Shown here piece by piece: positions 19,655 through 30,603 of a stretch of 64,000 nucleotides of DNA. The notes beneath the pieces were generated by a model. It was not told where the DNA came from, did no database searches, and saw nothing but the letters and a program-made list of their open reading frames with translations. Source of the DNA: Turritopsis dohrnii (taxonomy: Eukaryota > Cnidaria > Hydrozoa > Anthoathecata > Oceaniidae). The stretch spans positions 1,178,001 through 1,242,000 of the forward strand of contig BQMF02000014.1 of NCBI GenBank assembly GCA_027922465.2. Direction: 5' to 3'. The translations under genes were made by a program, and so were the position numbers. The stretch's first letter is position 1, and each line of letters starts with the position of its first letter.

Positions 19655-21232
19655 TTTCAATAACGATGCTCTTCAACGCAGTAGTTCTTGACGATTTGCC
19701 CACTTGTGTATAACCATCATCATCCAAATTCATTTCATTTTGGTGCGATTCTCACACACCATCGCTATTATTTCGTTTTTGAGCGTACTGAATAAGGATG
19801 GTCATTGATTTACTCAAGATGAGCTCTTCAGTTTCCACCGGGAAAATTTGTTGAATCACTGCCAAAGGCGTACATATTTAAACAGAAAAACACGCGCTAT
19901 TTCACCGAAAATACTCTTCATCGCAGTGAGTTTTTGGCATTTTGCCCACTGAGTTACTGATTGTATTGTTACCAAATGCAAACGAGGCTTAACAAGTTCA
20001 TGTTATAACTTTGTAGACTTCTTTCCTTTTTACATAGAAAAACAAAAGCTGGCTTTGAAATGAAGTGCCTCTGAAAACTGTCTCTTGAACGTTTTTCGTT
20101 ACCAAAGAAGGACAGTTTATTTGCCTAAATAAAATAACAATGTGTACTTACCCGACAAAATGCAAAGTTATGTAACACAATGGAGGATGATTTGAAGTTT
20201 ATTCACAAATTTAGATTGTAGAAATACAAATAACCATTTTATATATTCTGTATGAATAATTTTGTTTATAAACAAAATTTTTATGAAAACGATTGCGTGA
20301 GTACAAAAGTAACGAAGCGTTCATGCTGAGAATGTGGACATGCACACTTTCACGTAAACAATTCTAGTGTTTAATTTTCAAAACAATGTGCAATGCATTT
20401 TGAGTTTCAATTCCTTACTAAACCTTTTTCAGTTATCGTCTTCCATTATGAATACTTTTTGTAACGGACTGTGTTCAAACAGGGTCTACAGCAAGTTTTG
20501 AAATAAAAGAATTTTATAAACATGGCGTATTATAATGACTGCTTATCAAATGCTTGAAACAGTAAAGCATTGAAGCCGTGATTTCAGTGCAAAGGCGAAA
20601 ATTCGTTATTAAAAGCCAGGCTGAAGATTTATTTTTATTTTACATCTTGATATAATGTAGTCCAGCCAACTGTGAACTGTACTACTACTACTATAAGGAC
20701 TTCAGCTTGTAGCCATATGATTTCTCCTTTTGGGCGTTGGGGTGCGAAGCGCCATCGTATATGAGGCCTTTGCGAAAAGATCATACAACTTCTTGCTTTG
20801 TCCGGGATTCGAAAATGTTAATTAGAAAATAGAGAAATGACTATGATAGCGTATAAAATGTTCAAGCCTGGTGGGACCAGAAGAGTCGTAGTTGTTCTGA
20901 TGTCCTTGGTGAGACATAAGAATCAACATCATGTTAAGCTTGAGCATGATATGCTATTTTCGTATAATATTCAAGAAATGTTAAGAAAAAGAAACAACAA
21001 AAAAAACGACCAAGGATGTATTCAGTAAAGTGAAATTCATCCCATTATGCCAGCTCAAAAAGTTAGTTTTGTTGGTTTTCATTTCAACCAGAGAAACGGG
21101 ACTTGGGCCTTCTTAGTGTAGCTTTTGAAAAACAAAACAGCTGGTCTCAAATCTGAAAATTGAAAATATTGAAATTGGAGTTAGTAAGTTATGTGCTACA
21201 CTAAGAGGTTGAGACATTGAACTGTGAAAACA
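19655..21232. other. Gap; no gene supported
   Basis: A weak direct repeat about 245 bp apart (19660-19705 and 19905-19950, sharing CTCTTCA-CGCAGT and TTGCCCACT). Otherwise featureless AT-rich DNA. Confidence 0.35.
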
Positions 21233-21651
21233 CATTTTTTTTTATAAGCAACTTAGGTTTGACGTCAGCCCTGAAAGTTGCTTGTGAATTTAAGAATTTT
21301 AGGGCTCAAAGTTGCATAGCAGTTGCTTAGAAATTAATTAAGGAACTATATTCTAATTTGCAAATGTTTTGTTGTTTTTTTTTAAATTCTTTATTTAGGA
21401 AACGGAAACAAAGAATTCGAATCATAATAAAAAGAAAAGAGAACATAAGTTCCAAACATAAAGCACTCTCCTATGCAGAGGCTTTAAAAACGTTGATTTG
21501 AAAATCTATTGTTAAAGTCTTTATAAAAGATATGTTTCCAAAATAAGTTGCTTATCAAAATCATGTTCAAATTTTTCAGCCCTCAAAGTTGCTTAGATTT
21601 TTGAACACTGAGGGCTAGTTGCTTATAAACCGGTTGCTTATAAAAAAAAAT
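21233..21651. mobile_element. 420-bp MITE with GTTGCTTATAAAAAA ends
   Basis: Left ATTTTTTTTTATAAGCAAC and right GGTTGCTTATAAAAAAAAAT are inverted. Inside each, a second AGTTGCTTA and a CAGCCCT block (CAGCCCTGAAAGTTGCTT, CAGCCCTCAAAGTTGCTT) recur. No coding sequence and no clear duplication. Confidence 0.6.
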
Positions 21652-21964
21652 AAGTGCATGGATGATGAACAGCCAACAACAGGAAACTCTTTTTATATGG
21701 AGAACAATCAGTTCAACCAGTTATGTTAACTCAGAGAGTACATTACAAAAACTGCAAGTGCAAACTCGATGTAGTATATGCAATAAGAAGTTCAGAAAAC
21801 CGATTACGTATAATATTTTTACACAGGATTGAGACACATGATAACTTGAAAAAGAATCTCGCTGGTTGAGTGTGCTTCCCTGGATAGTCGTTTAATCCAT
21901 GCATGTTTAATCTTATAACAGAAACATAATTTACTATGGATTAATTCCATGATCACGTGTATCG
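21652..21964. other. Gap between MITEs
   Basis: Nothing recognisable apart from short A/T runs. Confidence 0.35.
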
Positions 21965-21967
21965 TTA

Positions 21968-22982
21968 AGCTTGGTTTCCATTGTGAAATAACGTGAAATA
22001 AGGTGAAATCGTTTTTGAGAATAATTTCTTATTTCATGTTATTTCACAGTGGAAACATATTCAACTCTTCTTATTTCAAGTTCACCAACGTCTTATTTCA
22101 TGAAATAACGTGAACTAAATATCAAAAATTTTTGATATTTAGTTCACGTTATTTCATGAAATAAGAGAACATCAAAGGATAGCGACATGCATATGTGAGT
22201 TGAAAAGGCTTCGATGAAAACTGTCAGTGTGTGTGTCGTAAAAAAGTTGATATGGCAAGCATTTCTTTACATAAAGAAGAAACTTTAGCAGAAAAAATAA
22301 AACCCTATCTTATATGAGAAACAGTGCAAAGGATATAAAGAGAAGGATGTAGTTAACAATGCGTGGTCTGCAGTAATTGTAAATTCTCCAAGTAGATAGT
22401 ATGGTAAGATTTGTTCATGACTTTCAGCTAATTTTCTATCAACTGATCATGTAGGAAATCATCTTCAAACATTTTGTCCTTTCTGAATTTGCCAGAACAC
22501 CACTGTCGTTGTTGGAACCGTCAAAAAGCGTGAAGCAGCAGTTCGCGACGCAAACAGCTATTAGAAAACACTAAGGAACTTTTTATAAGTTTAATAAAGT
22601 GTTCTGTTTAGTTTTCACTCTGTGTTTTCTATCAATGCATCCAATGGCATTACCTGAAGAAATATTCCTTGTCTTCATTTACGAAGCTCCTTGATAAGAC
22701 GGTGATATTCACCAAGTTCCTCCCTTTTTTGGAATATATTTCTTATCCAAAATCACAGTGAACTTTTTTCTGTTTTCTTCTTCGGTTTCTTCTTAGCAAC
22801 AACATTAAGAAGACATCTTCTGGGATACTTTCCATATTATTAATGAGTTTCTTGAAACAACATGAAATAATAGTGAGTGCAGTGGAAACCTATGCATAAT
22901 TAATTTTCTGTCATGAAATAAGAAATTATTCTCAAAAATTATTTCACCTTATTTCACCTTATTTCACAATGGAAACCAAGCT
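21968..22982. mobile_element. Harbinger-type non-autonomous element with TTA duplication
   Basis: Inverted termini AGCTTGGTTTCCATTGTG, with TTA at 21965-21967 and 22983-22985. The length is 1015 bp. Subterminal GTGAAATAA motifs occur repeatedly in both orientations at both ends, probably transposase-binding sites, and include a 24-bp perfect palindrome-like stretch near 22110-22150. Termini match the element at 9136-9830. Confidence 0.75.
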
Positions 22983-22985
22983 TTA

Positions 22986-25454
22986 TGATAAATAATATTA
23001 TATATATATGATATTTCATTTTGTAAAAATTAATAAACTGTCAATTTTCCTTACTTAGAACAAAGAGCATAAATCAAAACACACAACCCAACATAACAGT
23101 TTGTAAATTAAATCAATCCAGAACACAAACTTCTACTTTCAGCTATGTAGTGATTTGGTTATGGATGCGTATTTTCACTATCAAAATCTGGGATTTATGA
23201 ATGTTGTTTTTGGTACATAATAAATAATGGGTTGTGAACATATTTTTTTTAATCAGAGATGTTTATTCTGAATACCTGAATTTGATTTTTAAAAATCTCA
23301 CTTAAAGCCCATCTCATTTTTGAAAAACTCTTCTTTCCTAACATGAAATGCTACAAATAATATATTTGTTAGTAAAGATTTTGATTGCTTTTGATAGTTA
23401 TATATTTGCTTATGTCTACCCCAGTATTTGTAATTTTTCTTTTCTTCTTTTGGACACTCATATACGAATTTGATTGTATAATGTAAGATAGTTTTATTTG
23501 AGAGTTACAAAAGGCAGGTGTTCTGTTGAAATACATTGTTTCCAGTGATTTTATGGTATAAAACCATACGTTTATTATGATAAAATTGCCTTACACATTG
23601 GGGAAAAATTGGTCACATTTAGGTTTTATAAATTTTTAGATATGCCCATAGTAACTTCTCACTCATTTCGAAGGGAAACCTAAAACCATTTAATCACGAA
23701 CATGTTCCTTATATTGTAAGTTCAAAATAAGTTCTTTTGTGGTATTATTCCACCCTGATTGGTAAGAATAACATTTTTAGGTTAGTTACACCATTGTAAT
23801 TATTTAATGATACATTTTTCTTGTGGTTATCAATGTACACACAATAATTGATAAAATGTTTGCAATTTTGGGGAAATATATAGTCGCATTTTTGCGAATC
23901 TTGTTGATATTTCTTTTCAATATCGATTTTTATGTTCTACTTTTAACGATTTAACTCTGTTCCATCGCTTCTGTTATGCACCTGACAAAACAAACTGTAG
24001 TAAGGTCTATATGAAAATATTCAGATGTTTTACAAAAAGCCAACTCATGGCATCAGGGATAGATTTAGGATTTTTCACTTGTGTAGCACTTAATTAGCAG
24101 TCTAAGACGGGGCGTTATGGGCCACTCAAACATGGAGCCTAGAAGTCAACGCCCTTTATGCATTAAAATGAGCTGGAACGGTCCTACGTACTACGTGTTT
24201 CTACCACGTAGTTCCAGTACATTGACAGCGTAAGCAATGCGTCTGAGGGAAAGGAAGGGACAAAATATTCAGAAGGTGGAAAATTTTAAATTGTTAACAT
24301 AAAAAGTAAAAGCTAGGATAAACTGAAAACAGATGTGAATGTGGCAAATCGTTTTTAATTTATTTTGGATCAACACTATCCATACATAGTTAGTGTAAAT
24401 AAAAGAACAAAATAACTGAATGGAAATACTACATTACTATTTTCATTGGAAATAGATCAACTAAACATATGATGGTAGAAGATATAATCAGCCAAGAAGT
24501 TAGTTATTTGAAGGTGGATGTTACTTATTTATCTATTTACGGAGATTTGAAAATGGTTGCACCGTTGTGAATCCTTCCATTTTGACCATGTGGGCAACGT
24601 TAATAGAATACTGTGGAAAAGTTCCATTATTTTTGTGAATTTCGCACCTGAAGTGAAAACTGTTTGTTGTGTAACATTGTGTTTATCTTTTATAAAAGTT
24701 GAATTGTGTGGTCGTTGGCAATTCAAGAGAACTCAAGCCCTGGGGAAAACACTAATGTCACCTGGTCTCTCCCATATTATCTGCCGTTTTAATTATTCTG
24801 CCTATTTCGACTACTGTCCACATATCTGCATCTTATTAATATTTCCATGGAATGGAAAACCTTATTAACTAAATTCTTTGTTTGTAGTACATGACAGCGC
24901 TCAATCTGTGAAATCAACTTGAAAATTGTTGAAAGCCTATTGGAGTGAAAATAAAGCGAAGGAAAGGAAGCTGACCGAACTGAATTAAAAGTCTGTAGTA
25001 CACTCTGCCATATGTATCTCAATAGCTTTATTGTATTTCTACCTTTTATTTGTAACACTATTGGAACTGAAAATAGTGCACTTGAAGGCCATTTTCCTCA
25101 GCGTACCAAAAAGAGGATTTACACCAGACAGTGTCTTGTCAATCGATAAACACTTCTGCTCGTACAATTATTATATTATATTTTGTTGTTTTGTAAACTT
25201 CTAGTGTAATCAAACTATAGTGTTCGATAATGTTTTACATAGTAATATAAGCAATTGCATTTTTACAAAAGGCAGATTTTCTGAACCCCCTCTCCATTTC
25301 CATTTTAGTTAGTTAGTTGAAAATTCGCAAAGTAAGGATTAAGGTACGTTTTCATAAAGGTGGAAATCAGAAGACTGTTAAATGATTCAACAAAGTTACA
25401 GACACTTAACTGCCTGCAACTTTGCTAAAAAAGCATTCCATTACGGAGCCTTAT
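22986..25454. other. 2.5-kb gap; no gene supported
   Basis: AT-rich sequence. Minus-strand frames at 24529-24726 and 24789-25058 have passably protein-like composition, and one candidate TTTTCCCCAG acceptor lies near 24741. The frames conflict and no product is recognisable. It may be introns or 3' region of the minus-strand gene at 25455-26115. Confidence 0.35.
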
Positions 25455-26115
25455 CTATGAAAGTCTTATAATGTTTCCTAGCAGCTGTTTCGACGAACAG
25501 CCTTCGGTCGAGTGCTTCTGTTCTTCTGTTACATTTTGATGTCTGAAAGCATTATCAAGAAGTGTCAGAGAACGATTGAGAGCTGTAACCTTTAAAAGAA
25601 AGGTAAACCAATATATAAATGTTAATCATAACTCACCAACTTTAGCTTCACACACAACCGCTTTCTTTCAAATCAATTCAATTCACTAACATCAACCATA
25701 TTCTGTAATGATACAAACCAATTTCAAACACTTTTACTTTCTATTTTTCATACCTATACTTTCTTTACTTTCCAGCTCAAACATAAACGTAAACATATAC
25801 TTAACAAAAAACACTTTCTACCTCTCTTCGTTTTCACGTCACTGAAATTTCGCTACCGTTTCACACTGAAAAACACAAAACCATGATTTGTTTTAATGTT
25901 GAATATGATGTAAAAATTTCGTGAATAATAAGCCTTTTTATATTAACAAATTCACCTTCTAAATTTGACATAATTTGCAACACAGCATCGTTCGCACTAT
26001 TTATGCTATTTGATCTTCTATAAAAGTTGCCATCATCCTTATACTTCTCAGGTACATAAAGCATATTTCTTCCAGTAACTGTGAACTTCACGTTGTGTAA
26101 CTTTCCGCCAGCAAT
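25455..26115 (-). CDS. Unrecognised gene, last two exons (tentative)
   Basis: Exon a (26115-25956) follows a TTTGTCAG acceptor and reads from IAGGKLHNVKFTVTGRN through YRRSNSINSANDAVLQI to LEG before a GTGAAT donor. Exon b (25589-25455) follows TTTTAAAG and reads VTALNRSLTLLDNAF, then NVTEEQKHSTEGCSSKQLL, ending RLS-stop. Both have N-glycosylation-type NxS/T sites and natural composition, which suggests an extracellular or coiled-coil tail. The phases do not match perfectly (exon a ends in phase 1 at that donor, while exon b appears to begin in phase 0), so one junction is misplaced. Upstream exons would lie beyond the LINE at 26148. I do not recognise the family. Confidence 0.3.
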
Positions 26116-26147
26116 CTGACAAATGATACAAAGGGATTTATCGAATG

Positions 26148-28130
26148 AGATTTTATTTATTTATTTATTTTATTTATTTGTTTATTTGGTTAAGAAGTTC
26201 GTTAATACTTACAATGCAGTCATAGACTGATGTGGACCTACTGTAATAAAATATAAAATCGTGTAAACTTTAAAACTAGATGTAAGTAGTTAACAAAATG
26301 AGTGACTCATGGGCAAATCAACGAAGCAAAGGATTATACGCAGTCTAGCAAGGGAAACACTAGGAATGACAGGTTGCATGAGCACTAGACTGACCTAAGC
26401 AGTAGTAACTCCAAGAGCCTAGAAAGATAAAAAGAAATATATATATATATATATAAAAACATGAAGTGAAATTAATATGAATATGGATATAAAATTGAAT
26501 ATAAATATAAAACAAGGTGAAAGTACTTTTTAAAATGATGAATATTAAATATAAAATAGCTAAAAATAAATATAGTCTATCTCCCGTGCTCTTCCACCGT
26601 TTGACTGATCCATCAAAATGTCATCAAGGATACTGAGATTTTTGAAAACGATTCTCCGAAAACAGTTGTAGCTATTATCTTTTATTTCGTCATTTATGTA
26701 ATTCCAGATCATTGCAGATCGGTATGAGAAAGATCCTTTATATTTAACAGTTTTGAAAGGTGGGATTTCAAAGTTCATGACATTCCTCAGCCTTTTGTTA
26801 TAATTTCGTGTGTTCAATAGATGACTTAGTGGGTACATTTTATCATTGAAGATTTTGTAAGCAATACATGCAACCCGACGCTTATAGTACCAAGAAATTG
26901 GTTTCCAATTGCAGTGCTTTAGAACCTCGTTATCTGGTATAGATTTTTTCACTTTGCAAACGAACTGGGCGACTTTGATATTAACGCTGTTTACTCTGTC
27001 CATGAGGCTTTTCGAACAACCGCCCCAAACGGAAACAGTAAAATACGGATGGCAAAATTGCAGTGAAGTAAAATGTAGCAAGATCAATGTTCCTCAGGAA
27101 CCGCATCGAATAAAGCGCCTTAACTTTTGCACGACAGTTCTTGATTAATCTTGTGACATGAATTGACCAGGTAAGACTATCGTCTATGTGTAAACCCAGA
27201 CACTTGGCTGAATGTGTGACGTTTATACTTTCAGATCCCAGTGAAAAATTAGGTAGAGGACCGATAAACGTTTTTCGTGATATAATGATTTCGGTCTTAC
27301 TAATACTGGTATGGATTGTAAATCCGCATCTTCTTGACCAGGACGACAATTTGTTGAGAGTAGACTGAATCTGGTTGAATAGGTTTTGATGAGTGTCGCT
27401 TATACATGTTTCAGTTGAATCATCAGCAAACAACTCTGTATCTGCATTTTCGATTTCTTCAGGTAGATCATTGATGGTCACAGAAAAGAATGTTGGACCA
27501 AGTATGGAGCCCTGCGGAACTCAACTGTCAACGCTTTCGAGCATTGGGTCTGACTTGTTTATTGATGTAATCTGTTTGTAAGGTAACTTTCCAGGAACTC
27601 GTGGAACTTGCCAGATATGCCGATGGATTGCAGTTTCTTTAAGAGGATTTTGTGAGGGACACAACCAAAGGTTATTTTAAAGTCTATGAATATAATGCCC
27701 ATCACTTTTCCTTCATCAACGGCTTTCATCCATTTCTCAGTGTTGATCAGAAGAACTGTTTCAGTGGAGCGACCAGCTCTGAATCCCCATTGGTGTCGAC
27801 TTAGCAGGTCATATGATAGCAAGTGTTATTGTATTTGATGAAATATCATTCCTTCAAGGACTTTACTTGGTATGCTAAGTAAGGATATTGGACGGTAATT
27901 GTCACAGGATGATTTGCTGCCCTTTTTGTGAAGAAACTTTACTTTAGTTGTTTTCCATGTATCTGGAAATCTTCCTTCATTTAAGCAAGTTTTGAGTACA
28001 TAGTTTAGACCACTGTTCATTGGTTCAATCGTTCTTAGAGATTTCTTTGTGGTTTCTTCTTCTTCAGTTTGCTTTGTTTCTAAAGAAGGTCTTCTTGCCT
28101 TTCAATGAATAACACCAGGATTATTTGATT
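26148..28130 (-). mobile_element. Decayed LINE (CR1/Jockey-like)
   Basis: Read on the minus strand, the RT motifs appear in order. They are YRPISLLSIPSKVLEGMI (28020-27826), HQWGFRAGRSTETVLLI with FIDFKITFG (27822-27559), VPQGSILGPTFFSVTINDL with a stop replacing the leading Gly (about 27525), LFADDST in place of YADD with the following thumb (27481-26981), and a C-terminal block with WNYINDEIKDNSYN (27087-26560). Several frameshifts and stops break it. A TTTA-rich tail at 26148-26190 marks the 3' end. Confidence 0.85.
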
Positions 28131-29062
28131 TAGCTGCCTTTTCATATCTTTCCTTTGCCCTCTCACGTTTTTCTTTATGTGTCATATCCAGATAACATGT
28201 TCTCTGATACGAACCCTTATTTTCAATAACATATTGAACAGTCAGCTAATCAAGTCCAAGGGCAAAGTCGAATACTAGTAAATCGCCATATAAATGGCGT
28301 TCCTACGTGATTGTAAACAACCTATCAACAAGCGACTCTTTTGAGCTTCTTATAGTTTCTTTGTTCATTTTTTTTGATTGACAGATTAAATTCAAATCAG
28401 TTTCCCTCTTTCTTCTTTTACTTGGATTAATGGATGTCTGATCTTCCATAGCTTTTAAAAAATTTTTGAATGGAAAGGTTATTAACATTGCATAAGGATT
28501 GATCTATTAAAGTATTAAATATCCAGAAGGAAAATTACACAAAGTAGCTTATAATTCGTTATTAATCTAAACTTTGAACGGCTTCAGGAACCTCAAGCAT
28601 GAAACTAATTTACATATATATTTATCTATCATTAAAGAACAAAAGAGTCACACAGAGTTTTCTACATCTCGTTTACTTTAAGAAAATGAAACGAAAAATT
28701 CGATTCTTGCAATTCGATTCGTAACATTCAATTCTTAAAAATCGACTCTTAAATTTCGACCTTTGAAATTTGAATCTTGAATCTTGAAATTTACAGACCA
28801 GGCCATAATTTCATGTAGCCATGTAACCTATTGTAATGATATTTTCACCAGTTAATCTTCTAATGATATTCTATCAATACTCTAGAAAATTGACTTCTCA
28901 CGGCATTGCATGCTCATTTTACAGTCCAAACGACGAAACTTAGATGTGGTCTGTAAAATATACAATTGCCATATGACTTAGTGAAAATATAAAAAAACCT
29001 CTAGCATTAGTTGAGGGCAATAATAATACAAAGTTTCCGAACAAAAAGTTTGTTTTAACTGT
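28131..29062. other. Gap upstream of the LINE
   Basis: Contains a 61-codon minus-strand frame (28488-28303) with a KRRKRETDLNLICQSKK motif. This weakly recalls a Cys-containing motif found in cnidarian repeat-encoded proteins, too little for a call. The rest is featureless. Confidence 0.3.
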
Positions 29063-29067
29063 AATTG

Positions 29068-29230
29068 CAGTGGCGGATCTAGAGGTATGTCGAAATTTGT
29101 GTAGGAGAGCACTAACATAATTTGTGAATTCAATTTATATTACCAATGGGATTATTTGAACGCTTTTCTATTATGGTTAGATTGCTAGCACTCTCCTAAA
29201 AATTTCGACATACCTCTAGATCCGCCACTG
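29068..29230. mobile_element. 163-bp MITE (CAGTGG family), copy 2
   Basis: Inverted termini CAGTGGCGGATCTAGAGG, extending over about 30 bp into CGAAATTT. AATTG lies at 29063-29067 and 29231-29235, a 5-bp duplication. Near-identical to 44105-44266. A 5-bp duplication fits hAT5-type or Transib/Ginger-type elements. Confidence 0.85.
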
Positions 29231-29507
29231 AATTGTAGTCAAATAAGTGATTTATGACGTCATTTTAATCTGGTCTGTAAAATGCACAATTTTCTTTTAA
29301 AAAATTGGCATCATATTTTTTTGGGTAGTATTTACTTCAAAGTTTTAGAAAAAGATAAGTAATTGCTTTTAATATGTTGATCCGACGGGTTTACAAACCA
29401 ACCCTCACTATTCGAATCACCATTCCTCGTGAATGAAAATGGCAAATGAAGAATTTCAATATCGAACGTCGTTGCGATTTCGATTCGAAATCGAGCACAT
29501 GCAATTT

Positions 29508-29680
29508 AAAGGCTCTTTTCAGTTCAATCGCTGCGGTCGCTCGACTGAGCAAAAAGCCTTTTCATTCGCTCAGTAGTTCAAATGATTTGAACTACCAGGC
29601 GAATGAGATTGCGTCAGCCAATCAAAAACCCGATCGCTCATTCGTGCGACCACAGCGAATGAACCAAAAACCGGCCTTAA
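29508..29680. mobile_element. 173-bp MITE, possibly TTAA-targeting
   Basis: Imperfect inverted repeats over about 45 bp (left GGCTCTTTTCAGTTCAATCG, right GGCCGGTTTTTGGTTCATTCG in inverse), with a central palindrome AGTTCAAATGATTTGAACT. TTAA overlaps both ends, so a TTAA target (piggyBac/Kolobok-like) is possible. Confidence 0.55.
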
Positions 29681-29857
29681 TAAGGGTTTCTATAATCCTT
29701 TAGAAAGAAGTGCACTTGAACAGAGAACTCCAAAGCTCTCACGAAAGTAATGACTGATAAAGAAATGAAAGAGTAGAATTACACCAGAGTAAATCTCGCT
29801 CAAATATTTTCAAATAATAAAACTTAGTTAAATCTATCGCTCTGTAATTTCTAAACT

Positions 29858-29925
29858 AGCATGTAGCTTTAGCTAAAAATGCCCCCGCGCTAAAGCATTC
29901 CTATTTGAACAGACAGAAAGCTATA
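29858..29925 (-). mobile_element. Helitron-like 3' end, copy 2
   Basis: Reverse complement of the 1375-1476 block, ending in CTAG followed by T on the minus strand, with the same TAGC-TAAA-GCTA hairpin and GCGCGGGGGCA box. Confidence 0.5.
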
Positions 29926-30600
29926 CAATAACAACGAAAACAAGTTTTTCGGTTGATTTGGGACCTGATATAAAATATAAAGATAAAATATGATTTTTTC
30001 GAAATATTTAAGCATATAACTTTGCCTAAAAGTTATATGTTTAAATTTTCGACAAAATCAGTTTTTTAGGGTTTGAGGAGATTGGAATACCTGTACAAAT
30101 CTGGTTTCAAGAGAATGCCCACGTGATCTTGTAGATAGCAAATGTTTGTTTAGATCTTTAATTTTTTACATACGAAATGTTTTATCCGATATTTTCGATA
30201 GATTATATTTTCTTCAAACTTAATTTTTTTCGCTAGTCACGCGAAACATCAATAGGTGGTAAGCAGCCAGTCATCATGCAATTCCTAAATTTTCTCCTTG
30301 AACGCTTTATTTGAGGAAAGATCTGGGGCAACCTCCTGAAACAAAACGGTCTCAATTTTTGGTTTTGTCAATAATTTCTTACGGTCATCTGTAACATCCC
30401 AAGCTAATAAACTGATCCAAAATTAAAATTGTCCCAAACATTTTTACTCCAACGTAATGCCAATTGTTCATTCATCCAACCATTTTCAAGTAATTAAAAT
30501 TTTTATGTAAACAATAACATAATCCCGGGTGTGATTTTCACCCTGGCAAGGCGGGACAAAGATCTGATATTGCAATGCAATAACTGCCCCGGTGTCACCG
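29926..30600. other. Gap; no gene supported
   Basis: AT-rich. GC content rises slightly near 30530-30600 before the Ginger end, without a recognisable feature. Confidence 0.35.
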
Positions 30601-30603
30601 CCT

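Noticed and set aside
26436..26453. (AT)n run as CRISPR or regulatory array
   Set aside because: Simple microsatellite. No spaced direct repeats of CRISPR type occur anywhere in the window.
28303..28488. Zinc-finger protein fragment with LNLICQ motif
   Set aside because: Only one Cys motif, and the frame ends without splice support. Too little evidence.
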